Shown in pieces: positions 13,627 to 28,200 of a stretch of 64,000 nucleotides of DNA. A program made the translations under genes and the position numbers. Each line of letters begins with the position of its first letter. The stretch's first letter is position 1. The stretch is from Halichondria panicea. Its lineage: Eukaryota; Porifera; Demospongiae; Suberitida; Halichondriidae. Below the pieces are notes generated by a model. That model did no database searches and was not told the DNA's origin. It was given only the letters and a program-made list of their open reading frames with translations. Where the stretch lies: NCBI RefSeq assembly GCF_963675165.1, contig NC_087377.1:14814198-14878197 (forward strand). The letters are read 5' to 3'.

Positions 13627-16600
13627 TACATGTACACATACATGTACATTAGAACAACAAACATTTAAATGGGACTCCAGTGTACAAAATAACTATTCAA
13701 AAGCCGTTTGTCAGACCAGGAGTGTATTAAGATAGAGTTACATACACTCCTGATCAGACCAAGCAACATAAATTATTATTGGTTGGACCAAGAGTTCATT
13801 AGAACTCTTGGTTGGACATATCACTAATTTGTTAGGACATGCACAGCACCATGTAACTACCGTATAGCTGGTAATTTTCGTGGGGCAAAATATTCGTGGT
13901 TTTCGTGGTTGGAGGTCTGACCACGAATATTTTACCCACGAATGAAGCGACCTTGCCTACCTTTACCTGCAGTGCAAGCAGCAACCACGAAAATATTATC
14001 CACGAAATGTCTCAATATTGCTGAACCACGAATATTTTGTCCCCCGAAAATTACCCGTTATACGGTATACTCTATGCTACCAGGAGTCATGCACTCCTGA
14101 TACTACTGCATGTATAAGATTCTTGGGTATTTATAATTTTATCATCAATATCATATCAATTTTTAACGTCCTTAGACTCAAGACTAGATTCTCAGCAATT
14201 TTTAGCCATGTGTTTGCTAACTCTTTTGCGCAATGCTTGGATAAATTGAGTCACACCTCAAATGATTGATCGGTCATAAGGGCTGACCAAGTGTACAAAA
14301 TACATGTAGCAAAACAGCACTGGGACCCATAGTGACAACCTTAATGTACACAATTTTAACGGTATCAATCAGTTCAGAGCCAGAGGAGGTCCGACATGAT
14401 TGCACGAATCACTACAAGTGCTAGTGCATTTGGCCTGGACGTTATCACGTGATCGCAATGACATCAATGCACTGAACTTGTAGTGATTCGTGCACGCATG
14501 TCGGACCTCCTCTGGTTCAGAGCCAACCTCACACACTCACACCCACCCACTACACACATACATACCACAGTGGTATCATGTGACACGGTGTACTGCATGG
14601 AGTAGCCCGTCTGTTTAAAGTTCATCTCTCTCTGTTTCTCCATAGTGACCTCAGCCTGAAGCCCTGCCTCCCTCCAGCACCACTGGGGGTAGGACACCGA
14701 GACTACACAGGGAGAGGGAGGGGGGACAAATGAGTTTGAAATACGCCAATCTTTTTTATGGTAAGCACAGTACAAATGTACTTGTGTGTGTTTGAAGAAG
14801 TCGAGACAATAGATATCGTATAGCTAGAAATTTATGCGGCCCAAAAATTCTGCGAATAGCTGTAAAAATCTTTTGCGGATAATTATTATTTCTGCGTTTA
14901 CTTATTCATTCGCAGAATTCGCAGAATTTTTGGGCCGCAGAAATTTCTAGCTATACGGTAAATTATACTTGTATTATAGTGTACAGAGTTTCAGTTGGTC
15001 TGTGAACAATCGGTTTCTATGGTCACAGGGTCAGGTAACTCCCGCTACTGCTGTATGCACACTCAGTAGTGCTTCAGGGTACAAACCAACCCAGGCTCAA
15101 TACATGTGCAATGATACGTACAGGTTCAGTGCATAATTACAATATACGTTGTTAGAACTCACTATTCACATTTCCAGGTAGTACTTCACTGAAGGAAAAT
15201 GTGCCTTTTCTTTCCTTTGCCGCCACCTAATTAAAGGAAAGTTTCGATATTACAACTGCTATAGCGACCAATTAAGCTGAGCTGCACACACGCGTACCTT
15301 TGCATTGAGCTCTTGACCTTGCAGACCCGTCACGACTGAAGACCTCCTCAAGTGTACACTGATATCACTCGTGCACTTGCCTACAGAATACAAAACTATT
15401 CTGTTAGAATGAAGAATGCAATACACATGCAGCAGGGTCAATCCTCAATCTCAGTCTAGAACACACATTTTCCTCTTTCATTCGTTTTTTATAGTATAAT
15501 TTATCTTGTCTGGATGTGGTTAGTACCAACCACCACTGACCAGTGTGGGATACTTACATGTACACTGTACGTATATAGAAGCCAGACATGCAGCAACCAG
15601 GAAAATAACCTTTGTGTTTAATATTATATTAAATAATCTGTTAAAAACTGTATTTTCAAAAGAATGTGATGTTGGCTTTCAATTTTCGATGTGTTTACAA
15701 AGTACACTTACAACAACAGACAATTTCAGATCAAAAACCACAGTGTGAAGATACGTTCACACCCTAAAAGTACCTAGTGATAATATTCATAATATATGTT
15801 ATTATACGCAATTGCGGTTTTGCCGTCTATAGTGTACACGTCACTCTGCTGCCGCTACCTCACCAAGACATGTGACTGAGCCAGTGAGAGAGGCGAGGAA
15901 CTGTTGGAACACAAGCGTACTGGCAGGTGAGGGGGGGTGCTCCCTCATGTCCAGACGTCTCTCAGGGGGCTCAATCACCAACCCCCCAGACCTCTCCTCT
16001 TCAGACACCACACTCTATATCATGGGGAGAGTAAAATCAACATTATTTTATATACACTCTTCTATTCGAGAAAAATTGTGCCAGTGAAAAACACGATACT
16101 TTGGTGCATACATTCAAATGGCTATATATATACACATGTAGTAGAACCACAAAAATGAAAGCACCGTGACCGCGGGTGCTGATACCTTGGTGGAGGTGTC
16201 AAAGCTACATACATAAAGTCGCTAATCTATTAGCAATAGCTTTTATACACACATTATTATTAATTTATAAATTTTGCTGCATCCAAATTCACAGAGAATC
16301 TCAAAGAGTGGGTAATGATCGACCATGATTGTTGCTAAAAAGGACCGATGCCAAAAGTCCAAGTCTAAAATGAATCAGTAGAGCCTTGCAGCTCTCTTCT
16401 CACTCTTGCAGCTACCAATAGCTAGCGTTCTAGTACAGAGCTAACTACTAAGTAGAGTAGCAACACTCGGTGAACAAGTTTTTTTCTATACACTCTTCTG
16501 AAAAGGCTGCAATGGAATTCCAAGTAAGCAAAACTAGGCATAACTCTGAACAAAGCATTATTTTGCAAATCCACGAATTAAAATCCATGACTAGAATCCT

Positions 16601-19600
16601 TTACTTACACTTCTTTGATCCTTGTGCAGCTGTAGCAGTCTACACACACACACACAAACCGCATACCTCGTTTGCGCATGCGCACCGAGGAGGCATAAAA
16701 ATGTTATACATGTACATGAAAAAATCATACCAGTGAACATTTTGCATAGAGTACTTCATTGATGTACATTTGCACTGAACATACCTCTACCCCAACACAC
16801 ACACACACCCCGTACCCTATACCCCAACACACACACACCCCATACCCTATACCCTAACACACGTACACCCCATACCCTAACACACACACACCCTATACCC
16901 TATACCCTAACACACGTACACCCCATACCCCATACCCTAACACACACACACCCCATACCCTATACCTTAACACACATACACCCCATACCTTAACACACAT
17001 ACAATACCCCATACCCCTCACACACACACACACACACACCTTGATTATGTACTCTCCAAGAGGCAGGAGGGTACAAAACTGAGACTTGGCATCAACGGTC
17101 ACTGTCTCCACGACAACGGGAGGGGAGGAGGTCGACAGGACTTGTACAGTACGAGGAGTCTGCAATACATAGAACACAAGACAATGCTGAGAGTAGGATT
17201 GAGTGGCCTAGTACAGCAACACACGTCTATTGTGGTCATACTAAAAGTACATGTACACGCATGTAAATATTTATAAATAATTATAGCTTGAACCTTGAAC
17301 CTTGAACCCCCCAATCCCTCGAATTTGTCAAATTAGTTAAAAAGGGATAACAGCATTTACTGGTATTACATACATGTACTGTACAATTGCTATACTACAA
17401 GCAACTTTTTTTCTACTGTTTTTGCTCCTAAAGGTTTCTCAGTAATGTATGTGTTAAACTAAGAAGTTTAGCACGTCAAATAGTCTAAAGCTGATTACAT
17501 GATTGTGATTATTGAACTGGTACGTGTTACCCAGAAAATAAAAAAACAAAAAACTCACTTTGGCTGTTGACACTGGACGGGTAATGATCACCTCCCCACA
17601 CACTCCAAACCTGTGTTGGTAAAGAATCAGGGGAGATAATTATGACACGTGTGCTTCAAGTAGGCTAAAATTGAAGGACTTGGTCACATGCAACAATGAC
17701 TTGACCGTTGAATATTGTACGTGACCAAGCCTACTCGAGGTATTCGTGTCATCTCCTTTGATAAAGAATCATACATGCAAACACACACCAGCTAGGACAT
17801 TACACGCACTACATCTTCAAAAAGTACTTAGGACAGTGAGTGAGTTATCCAAACAAATACACATGTACATAAAAGGATTACCCACTCACAACATAAACAG
17901 GAATGTACAGTAACAGTGTAGTGGCAAGCACACATAGAATGGTCAACACTAGTTTCGTGGTTTTAATAATCACTGTGCACATGTAGTGTACATTGTAAGC
18001 CCACTTCACACCTAAACAGTAATTGCAGTAACAAGCAAGTTATCAGTGTAGTGAAAAGTAGAATGGTCAACACTTAGTTCCGATGGTATTATATATTTTG
18101 CAACATCCAGCATATATACATAAAAAATTTCTAAATAGTGTTGCCTTCCATCTTCTACTGTATGTCTCATGACAATTAATTAGCTTACTTTGCCGGGATG
18201 ATGGTGGGAATGGTGGGGTCAGAGGGCGAGAGATACACTTGCAGCTCTTTAAACTCCAGCAGTGCCTCAGGCGCATCAATCTGGAGAGGGAGTTAGGTTA
18301 GACATGGCACTTGGAAATACTCACTATCAAACCATAAAATAAAAATAAAGAATTTGGAAATTACTGAGCACAAAACGGCTACCACACAACAATTGAAATA
18401 CATGCATCCTTTAAAAAATGTTCAGAAAATAATAAAATGGGGAGAACCTACAAGGACCAATGAGGTTAACTCATGCAGTCGTCTCTTACAGAGCCATGGC
18501 CACCAATGAGGTCAACCCTGCATCTGATTGGACCCACACAGACTAGTACAAATCACCACAAGCAGTCCCTGAGGCTGAGAGGGGGGCCACAGTGGGTACA
18601 ACAATCCTAGTATCTCAGTTGTACTATATATCTCAGTTCACAGAAAAAAATAAAATGGGGAAAGATCCTACAGGACCAATGAGGTTAACCAGGCCTGTCT
18701 CTTACAACTAGGCCTTGCCCAATTATGCTCAAAATTTTATTAGTCTAGTCTCCAAGTCTCATGCATTGTACCTATTAGTCTTTAATTCTTACCCATTAGT
18801 CTCAAAATCATCAACGAGAATTATACTGCAACATCACAGATGCTTCTATATAATCTTCTAAAAAAGTATTATTAGTGAAAGAAATCTTAAAAAAAAAAGT
18901 CAACTGATCTAGTAGTACTACTAGCACCTACCATAGGTATATACTCAGTCTAGCCACACAGTGGACCATGCATATGTGCTCAGAAGTACGTGTAAAGGTT
19001 AACTATTAGCATTATTCATGCTATTGAGCTTCTATAAATACTTTCTACCAAAAAGTTGGTAAAAATTGCCTAATAGGCTAATATTTTTTGCCTATTAGGC
19101 TGGCATAATACTCAATGCTCCACTGCACCTCAAAATTAGTTGGGCAAGGCCTACTTACAACAAGAATAATCTTATCTACTCTAGCTTACTATGATTGGAC
19201 ACCACACTGCTAGTACAGACAACCTCAAGCAGTCCCTGAAACTGAGAGGGGCTGTCTGGTTGTTGTGTGTACAACAATCCTAGTATCTCAGTTCAGATAA
19301 AAATAAAAATGGGGAGAGATCTACAGGACCAATGAGGCCTGTCTCTTACAACAGGAGTACTCTCGCTTACAATGATTGGACACCACACTGACAAGTACAA
19401 ACCACCTCAAGCAGTCCCTGAGGCTGAGAGGGGCTGCCGGGTGCATGGAAAGAAGGAAACGGAAACGGGAACGGAAATATTTTAGCTGTCTAAAGTTAAG
19501 GACCATTACCAATCTGTGTTTTTGACATGAATAAATAGTTGAGAGCAGAGTTGTAGGATGATGTATTTGTAAAGGTGTGCTTTCAGTGTGGGGAAGCTTT

Positions 19601-22600
19601 TCTAATCTATTTAGCTTCAAAGCAACTAGGTAAAGTAGCTTGAGACAAGGGAGTGTTTCATGTTTACTTCATTAACTCTCATCAGTGCTTTCATTGTTTA
19701 TTTACACTTTCATGTTCACTTTACTCTCATCAGTTTAATTACCATTCTGTGTTTTTTGCTGAATAGAAAAAATAAAAGCAAGTGAAAGAATGTGAAGTAA
19801 AACCGTCTATGGAGGACAATGTTTTAAAAAACACATGGTCGTTAACTTAGGAGAGATCCTACAGGACCAATGAGGCCTGTCTCTCATCTACTCTCCTTAC
19901 AATGATTGGACACCACACTGACTAGTACAAACCACAACCACAAGCAGTCCCTGAGGCTGTGTTGTATGGAGTGGCATTTGTGTTAAAAATAAAAATAAAT
20001 CTGCTTGGCAAAATCGATCGGAAAACAGCTGAAACGATCTGATCAAAACTGCAGTGTCAGCAAATCAATCTGCAAAATGCGAATCAATCAGAAAATTGAT
20101 GAAAAGAAATGAAAAGCGATCTGCTTTTGTACAAAAAGAGTTCCACTTGCAAACTGCATGTCTGACCTTTGAACCCAATGTAAGCAGCATTGTAGTGCAA
20201 TAATGCAAATGAAAAAAATCTGAAGAGTGTGAACTGTGATGGACACACCAATACTTTAAAGCTTTTTTTGGTGAAAAAGTGCTTTGAATGCTAAAATAGC
20301 GCTGTATTTATCTTCGTTGACAATGCACAATACAGTGCAGATTGATTTTTCTGGCATACACAATCACAATCGGTGCTGGCGCAGTTGACTTGCATTTGGA
20401 TCGATTTTAGCTGACAGTTTTTCCAATCGATTGCCAAGCAGATCTATTTTGATTTTTGACACAAATGCCACTGATAGTAGTGTTGGCATACATGCATGCA
20501 CCTAGTAGCTACATGCCGGTGCAGTGTTGTACAAGTAGCTAGGTGTACACACATGAAGGTGCAGTGTTGTACAAGTAGCTAGGTGTACACACATGAAGGT
20601 GCAGTGTTGTACAAGTAGCTAGGTGTACACACATGAAGGTGCAGTGTTGTACAAGTAGCTAGGTGTACACACATGAAGGTGCAGTGTTGCCACACAGTTA
20701 CAGGAACAAGGACACAACCTCTGCACCCACACAATAATACTGGGGAAGTTTTCCCATAGGACACAGGAAGACTGTCTGTGTTGGCTTATAGAGCACCCAC
20801 AAACTTACTCATTCATGAGATATCTCCATCCTGCATGAAACCTACACCTCTATACAGTTGTGTAACTAATCACTACTAGTAGCAATGGAAACACCTATTT
20901 AAACCCACTTCCTTTCACAGCACTATAAAGCTCACAGGAACAAACTCCACAGTCACTTACTAGACATCAATTTACTTGTACATGACTGTGTGTTAGTTTC
21001 AAATTGAAAATGAAAGTTCTAATAATTTTACTGCTAGTTGGATTATCCTCTACTTTTGATATGTTACGGCCATTGCCAGAGTCTCAAAAACTATCGGAGG
21101 TGAGGAAAAGAGCTGCAAACGATGAATCAAGTGGGGATGAATCAAGTGGGAATGATGATATCGGATCTGGGTCTGCTGAAATGACTACGGATATTACTAG
21201 CGCGGACGGGTCAGGTGACTTAGCTACTACTGACCCGATTTTGAGCACAACTGAATTACCAGAGAACACTACTGCATCTACGATGAGCACAACTGAGTTA
21301 CCAGAGAACACTACTGCATCTACGATGAACACAACTGAGTTACCAGAGAACACTACGGCATCTACGATGAGCACAACTGAAACTACAGTGGCAACACAAA
21401 CTGATTCTACAGCTGGATCAACTACTGTCTCAACTACAACTATGGAACCAACGACTGGCTCAACTACAACTATAGCGTCGACTACTGTCTCGATGCAATC
21501 AACTGAGATGAACGTGGGATCAACAACAGAGAATTCGAGTGGACTGTCCCTCACAGCAGTGCCTCTACTGACTCTAGTACTAGTAGCCATCTCTTTGTTA
21601 TAGCATCCATTGTGAAGTTATAGATATTTATTTGCAAACTCACTAGTCAATTTAGTAAATAATATCTACTATTAAGACAATTAACAATGTTTGATGTTAA
21701 TATTCAATGAAGCTTGTATGTACACTACAGTAAGTATTTATTTTAATGGTCAATTTTGCACTGCTTTTATTATGCCTCAGTGCGCATGCACAAGCGAGGT
21801 ATACGGTAGTGTGTGTGTCTGTGTCGACTGCTACAGCTGCTCAAGGATGAATCAAGTGCAAATAAGAGTTTCTATAGGCTTCTAGTCACGTTTACTTGGA
21901 TTTTAATTCGTGGATTTGCAAAATAATGCTTTGTTCTCGAGTTATGCCTAGTTTTGCTTACTTAGAATGCCATTGCACCCTTTTCAGAAGAGCACGTAGC
22001 CAAACTTGTTCACTGAGTGTTACTACTCTACTTAGTAGTTAGCTCTGCACTAGAATGCTAGCTATATTGGTAGCTGCAAGAGTGAGAAAAGAGCTGCAAG
22101 GCTCTAGCTCTGCAGCCTAGCCATTAAGTTTAGACTTGAACTTTGGCATCGATCGTTTTTAACAACAATCATGGTCGATCATTACCCACTCTTTGAGTTT
22201 GCATGCAGCAAAATTAATTATTGCAAAAAATAATGTTCTATCATGTGTATAAAAGCTGTTAGTAGCTTTATGTTATGTAGCTTTGGCATCTCCACCGAGG
22301 CATCAGCACCTGCGGTGCTTTCATTACATGTTGTACTGTGGTCACAGGTCCACCATCTAATAACTCCCCAAGTCATGTGTTTGAAATTTGAGCAGTCACT
22401 CTTGGCAAAAACGCTTATTAGCGGTGAAAACAGTCTCACTATTGTGGTCACTCATATTTAAGCCAGCCAACTTCTATAGGTTAAGGCCACACGAACTAAA
22501 TTACTTGTTTCTTGATCAGGCCCAGAGGAGGTCTGACAACTGTGCGCTTAGCATTAATATTTGCTGAATCAGCTCACCTTTACAGATGTTGTAGAGCTCT

Positions 22601-25155
22601 TATTACTAAAACTAGACCTAACAATACAAGACAGAGGGCTAAATCTAAGAAGAGTGCAACACCTACCTCTAAAGGCAAGTTTAATGAAAATATGCTGATT
22701 CAGCAAACATTAATGTTAGGCGCATGGTTGTCGGACCTCCTCTGGATGAGGCCAGCCCACTTCAGTTTATTTATTGACCCCTAGTATACAGTGAGACACG
22801 CCCACCTTTATGTTGTAGCGTCCAGTGGTGACGTTTAGTAGCTGATAGTTGCCACGGTGATCGGTAGTTGTCACCTCCTCCCCGTCCACGTACACTTTAG
22901 CACCACTCACACCTTTGCCCTACGAAGTATTAACAACCAACAAAAATAAAATAAAGTTACATAAAGTACAAGTGAGCGTGAGAGTGCAGCCATACAATGC
23001 TGGGAACAAACCAAGCTGAGGGGAACAGTTACACTGCACATGTGCACATGTAGCAAGTATAGTGGTTTGTGGTCACTGAAACTGACACTCAAATGTTGCT
23101 GTACACGTACATGTGCAAGTTACTTCAGGAAGTAATAAGTGTGTCTAGCACGTCACCGTAATACACATACAATATGTATAATACATGTACGACTGTACAC
23201 GTACATGCTTGGTTCATCAATCAGCCACAAAGTCTCCATAGCATAGTACATGTATGGTTTGGACATGTGTTAACAGGGAGCCACTATAATTATGCATGTG
23301 AGGTCACTCTGTTGGTCTACCCAGAGGTGGTCATAATAGACAATGTACAGTAGCTGTGTCAGGGTGTCATACAGGATTTTGAAGTAGAGGGGGGAAATAA
23401 GAAAAGTAACTTGCTAAAAAAAGGTCAACTGTTATTTCAATACCCTGTTAGTATGTAAAATTGCCAGCTATGGACCCCAACTAGTACCTGAATGCAAATG
23501 TTAGGGGGGGAAATTGGAGCTTGAGGGGGATATCCCCTCTTTCCCCCTCCCCTGTATGACACCCTGGCTGTAATTATACTTACGATGTAAAAAGCATATA
23601 AAAAGTCACTAAAAAGTACATGTTCCAATTAAAAGCAACACCTATATACAATATACAGTAGTACCTTAGTGGTTCTCAGCACTTGTCCCGACACAGAGAA
23701 GCCGTGAACCTCAAACGAGGGCTGTGGAGTGTATACAGAGATGTGTGAAGATGTACATCTAAGAGATGAAACTGTTACAGTAAACTGTTAAGAGTGACTC
23801 ACATCCACATTGACTGTATCATTAAACACTTCAACTTCAGTTTCTGTCGGGTGGACCTTGAAGTCTATTCCGTTTTGGCTGTAGTAGGGAACCTGTGAGG
23901 ACAAACATGTTTTAAGAGCTACATGAACATGTACATGTACGTCCCTATCAGTATAATTAGTTAGTTATTTTCGAGGTTTCGAGGATTGACCTTTAACCTC
24001 GAAAATTTATGTTTCAAACGATTATTTACTCTATTTCATTTCTCTACAGGGTCCTGGTTATATTCAAACAATGAACTCTCCTCTCGTTCAAGCGTCAAAA
24101 AGTAGAACAGACGTACACATCGTACAATGTAGGGAGGGGGGGGTATTGTGAATGGAGGTTTTAAGGCTATATCGTACATTAGGGGGTATTGTGAACAAAG
24201 GTCACAAGTTCAATAGAGGCCGGGTAAATTGCACATACATTGTATGGAAGGAATCACTAAAGACTGCATATACGTAGACATGCATTAATTGTAATACTAA
24301 ATAATTTTGTGCATTTAATTATTAACAAGTGCACAAGTAAAAGATCTAAAGGCACATACTTAGGAGTCATTGATTAATGTTTACATGCATCATCCATAGT
24401 GAATCCTATTTATTACTCATACGCAGAAAACCTGTAAGTACTTCCCTGAGGCATGCAGATGGTAGACACTTCCTTCAATGCTTTAACCAATACAATGTAC
24501 GTTTGATCTTTTGTTAGTGATAGATATATAATTATTAATAGTATCTTCAACAATATATCGGCCAGACTAAGTATCCCCCCCCCAGAACAAGGTACATGTA
24601 ATTCTGGTCATGAGCAAACGAGGCATACTGTTTGTGTCTGTCGAGCGAGGTATTCTGTTTGTTTCTGTGTCACTGTCCGTGTGTGTAGACGGCTATATTA
24701 TTTATAGCTGCTCAAAGTGCAAGTAAGAGCTTTATGTTTTCAATTTGCTTTGCAACTATAATACGCTTAAATATATGGATAGCCATCATCTCCTCATATT
24801 ACAAAAAAAACAGTAGGAATGAATCCACTGAGATCAATTCGAAAAATACACTACCCACTGAACGTAGTCACACACCCCCCCCACACACACACACACACTC
24901 GCGTACCAGCTGATAACGGCCAGGGGGCAGAGCCGGGAACACAAACAGTCCAGTCACATCAGAGACAGCCACACACGTTGGCCTCCGTACACTAACGGGA
25001 GGGTCACCAGCATCACACTCGATCTGGAGTGTGTGTGGACACAATCAATTAATTATTGTTCAATGAGAGTTTTCGCTGGACACCTTTTTTCCAGACTTTG
25101 CATAGAGCAAAAACTGCACTCCAGGTATGGGTTCTCCGTCACTAGCAACACCCCC

Positions 25156-25214
<59 letters not shown>

Positions 25215-28200
25215 TGTGGGATGTGTGTGTGAAGAATTGACTGTTGGGTAAAGAGTGTTACTGAAATAACCATATACTGATGAGTTAAAAAGAATATTGG
25301 GTAAAGATCACATCACTACAAACTGAAAGCTATGGACACCACATGATAAAGAGCATTAATGGTAAAAGCCACAAATTGATATGATTGATGAGGTAAAGAG
25401 CATTAATCAAACAACCACAAGTACAATATTATCCGTACAGCAGTAGAGCTGGACTGACTCACTCTGACATCAAAGCCTCCCACTAGTAGAGAATTGTCAG
25501 GCACTTCAGAAGATCCATCAGTCACCGTCACACTCACAGTAGCCTGTTGGGAATGAATGAGACAGTTAGATATTATAGTGACGTATCATCGGTATGGCAG
25601 ATATGATATTATATCAGTGTGGTGCTTCTTTGACCCTGTACAAGCAGGGAGTGAGATGACTACCACACACCAGCTTGCATTAGTCTAATGTAAATATGGC
25701 CGTATCAACAATAGAGAAACAAAAGCTACTGTACATGTTTGAAGGAGTCGAACTTTTTGCTTATTATTATTATTTTTATTAATTCTGTGGTGTAGCTCAA
25801 AAGAGCCAAAATAGTATTAATATCTTAACTACTGTACAGTTGTACCTTTGATAGTGTCCACTGCTGATGACTGGCCTCTAGCGTATATGTTCCAGGGGGA
25901 ACCCCCTCAAGCACGAACCTGGTAGGGTATAGGACAAACAAGCTGATAAACCTACAACTATATCACAAGGACTTTGCACAAGTGGGAGTTTCAACTATTT
26001 AAGCGGGTGATTGCATTTACTTTCTCCAAGCAGGTGGCAGAACATTTTAAAGCGAGTGAAAAAAAAACCCATTGATTCATCCTAACACACATCACACTAC
26101 AATAGTGAGGCTGACAGAGACAATGCGTGGCTACTCCAGTACTCATTGGACAATGCACCGCTAGCTAATCTACTATCGAGGCTACAGCACTGATTGTGTA
26201 AAAGTACAATAGAGCATTAGTTAACACGCATACGTACACACACACAGAACAATGCACATACTTACTTACTAGTACAGCCACAATGCGATTATCCTTTACA
26301 GCACATTATTATAGAACATAGCATTTAATTCAAAAGGGTTTTTGCTGAATTCAGCTACGCTGTACAGGCATGTATTTCAAAGGCTACATGACCAATATTA
26401 CAACACTAAGTAATACATGCATTAGTTTTGACTCAGCAAGTTATACTGTGAAAAGTGGAATTTCTTAAGGTTATGATGCAGTGTTTGCTCATGAATTATT
26501 CATGAGTTTTTATTTTTTTGTTTTTGTGAGAAAGAAAGACACTGTTTCTATTATTTTATGTGTCTATACTGTTGCACTGCTCATAAGTGACTATTACAGC
26601 GCTTGCTAGCTATCAGTACGCTAACTAGATGGCAAAAAATTTACCACAAAGATCATGTGGTCATTGCCGATTTTAGTCGTCAAATATTAGACAAAGAAAG
26701 GCTCTAACAAGAACTAAACAGTGACCTACCAGCAGTTTATGATATTCCTGAGGGCGGCTCGAAGAGTTCTTGCTCCTATCTATTTACAAACTGAAGAAAA
26801 ATACCATAGTTTACTAGCTAGCCGACTATTTTTCACTAATTTTCTACTTCTACACGAGCTAACTCGATGACTGTTTATTGTTTTCAAGAAATTGTTTCGA
26901 GCCGCCCTGCCCCTTTCCTTGTTTAAATAGATAATTGCCTTACTGGCAAAGAGCATGCAATATCTAGCATATAAAATGACGACTAGTGTACACAGTCAAA
27001 ACAGCTTGATTTACTACTGATAATCACTGCGTGGGCGAATACTGCATCGTAACCTGTAGCTCTGATCTGTGTTGAGAAATACTCACCTTCCCTCGTCTGC
27101 TGTGACGGTGGTGTGTGGGGTGGAGTCATCTTGCCTCAGGGAGAGGGTCACTCCACTCGGCCCAACCTTCAAACCATCACCAACTACCTGAGAGGGGGCC
27201 ACCCGGACACACCAATGTTGATTTCCAATATAAATAATACTAACTCCTTAATTTTTGTGCAACTTGGGTCTCATCAGAAGACACACTGTCAGGACGTATT
27301 AAAATTGTTAGTGAATAAATTGATTTTTCGGGTCTTAATTCTACGGGGGGGGGGGGGGGGGGGGGCTAACTCTCTCTCACCTGACCGAATACAGAGAATC
27401 CGAGCAGCTGGAAGTTGATGTCCTCTCCTCTACTACACAGGTCCGTCTCTCCATCCACAGTCACATGCACCTCTGACGGCTCTGTGGGGGGTATAAGTTC
27501 ATTGAGGGGGGTACAATAATTAGTTAGTACAAATACTATCACCAATGAGAGCCTGACTACAGTGGAACGTCTGCCAGGTAAACAAACATCTCAATAATGG
27601 ACAACATTTCCAGTCTTATTCTTAACCAACGGGCGATCCTATAGATGAGGGACAAAGAGGTCGCTTCCAAACTATATGCTTTAAGTTCACAAATTTTTGT
27701 AGTCAATGAATGCTTAATTAGTAGTGAATGATTCACTTCAGAGCTCTACTGTACTAAACTAAGTGTACACTGTATATATTACAATACCTGTTTTCCATCC
27801 TTGAGGTGCGTCCACTTTCAGCACAAATTCGCCCTGTAAGAAGATACATGTAGGTAGTTTAACAACTGTTGGTACCTAATTCCGAGCAAAGAGAGGTTAT
27901 GTTTGGGTACTATTGTCCGTGGCAAAAAGGAGGTCTACCTAGCTACCTAGACTCTGGTGGATATTTAGGCTTTGATGTTCGGCGGAGAGTGTTGGCATGT
28001 TCTGAATGACGTCAGCGCTTAGTTGTAGACCAGAGAAACGGTCAGGAGTGGCTAATCCAGAGCCTGGGCAGTCGCACTTAAACCAGTAGAGGAAAAGCTC
28101 TGATTTCAATTAAGATACTATTTCTAGTGTTAGGAGCATTAAAATGTGAAGGGAAATGCAAAAGCTTTGTGATAGCACTGCTCACTTTGTCGTAGGAGGG

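Noticed and set aside
13409-13664. Open frames of alternating Met-Cys or Val-Tyr on the minus strand
   Set aside because: They are reading frames through the ACATAC hexamer satellite and have no coding signature.
20471-20560. Possible CRISPR-like array in the 40-bp tandem repeat
   Set aside because: The units are contiguous with no unique spacers, in a eukaryotic genome, so this is a simple tandem repeat.
21084-21590. 168-aa minus-strand frame opposite the mucin-like gene
   Set aside because: It is a shadow produced by the Ser/Thr-codon repeats. The plus frame has the signal peptide, TATA box and GPI-like end.
23358-23575. Exact 8-bp target duplication for the CAGGGTGTC element
   Set aside because: The flanks AGCTGTGT and GCTGTAAT are only similar after a one-base shift, so I kept the element but not the duplication.
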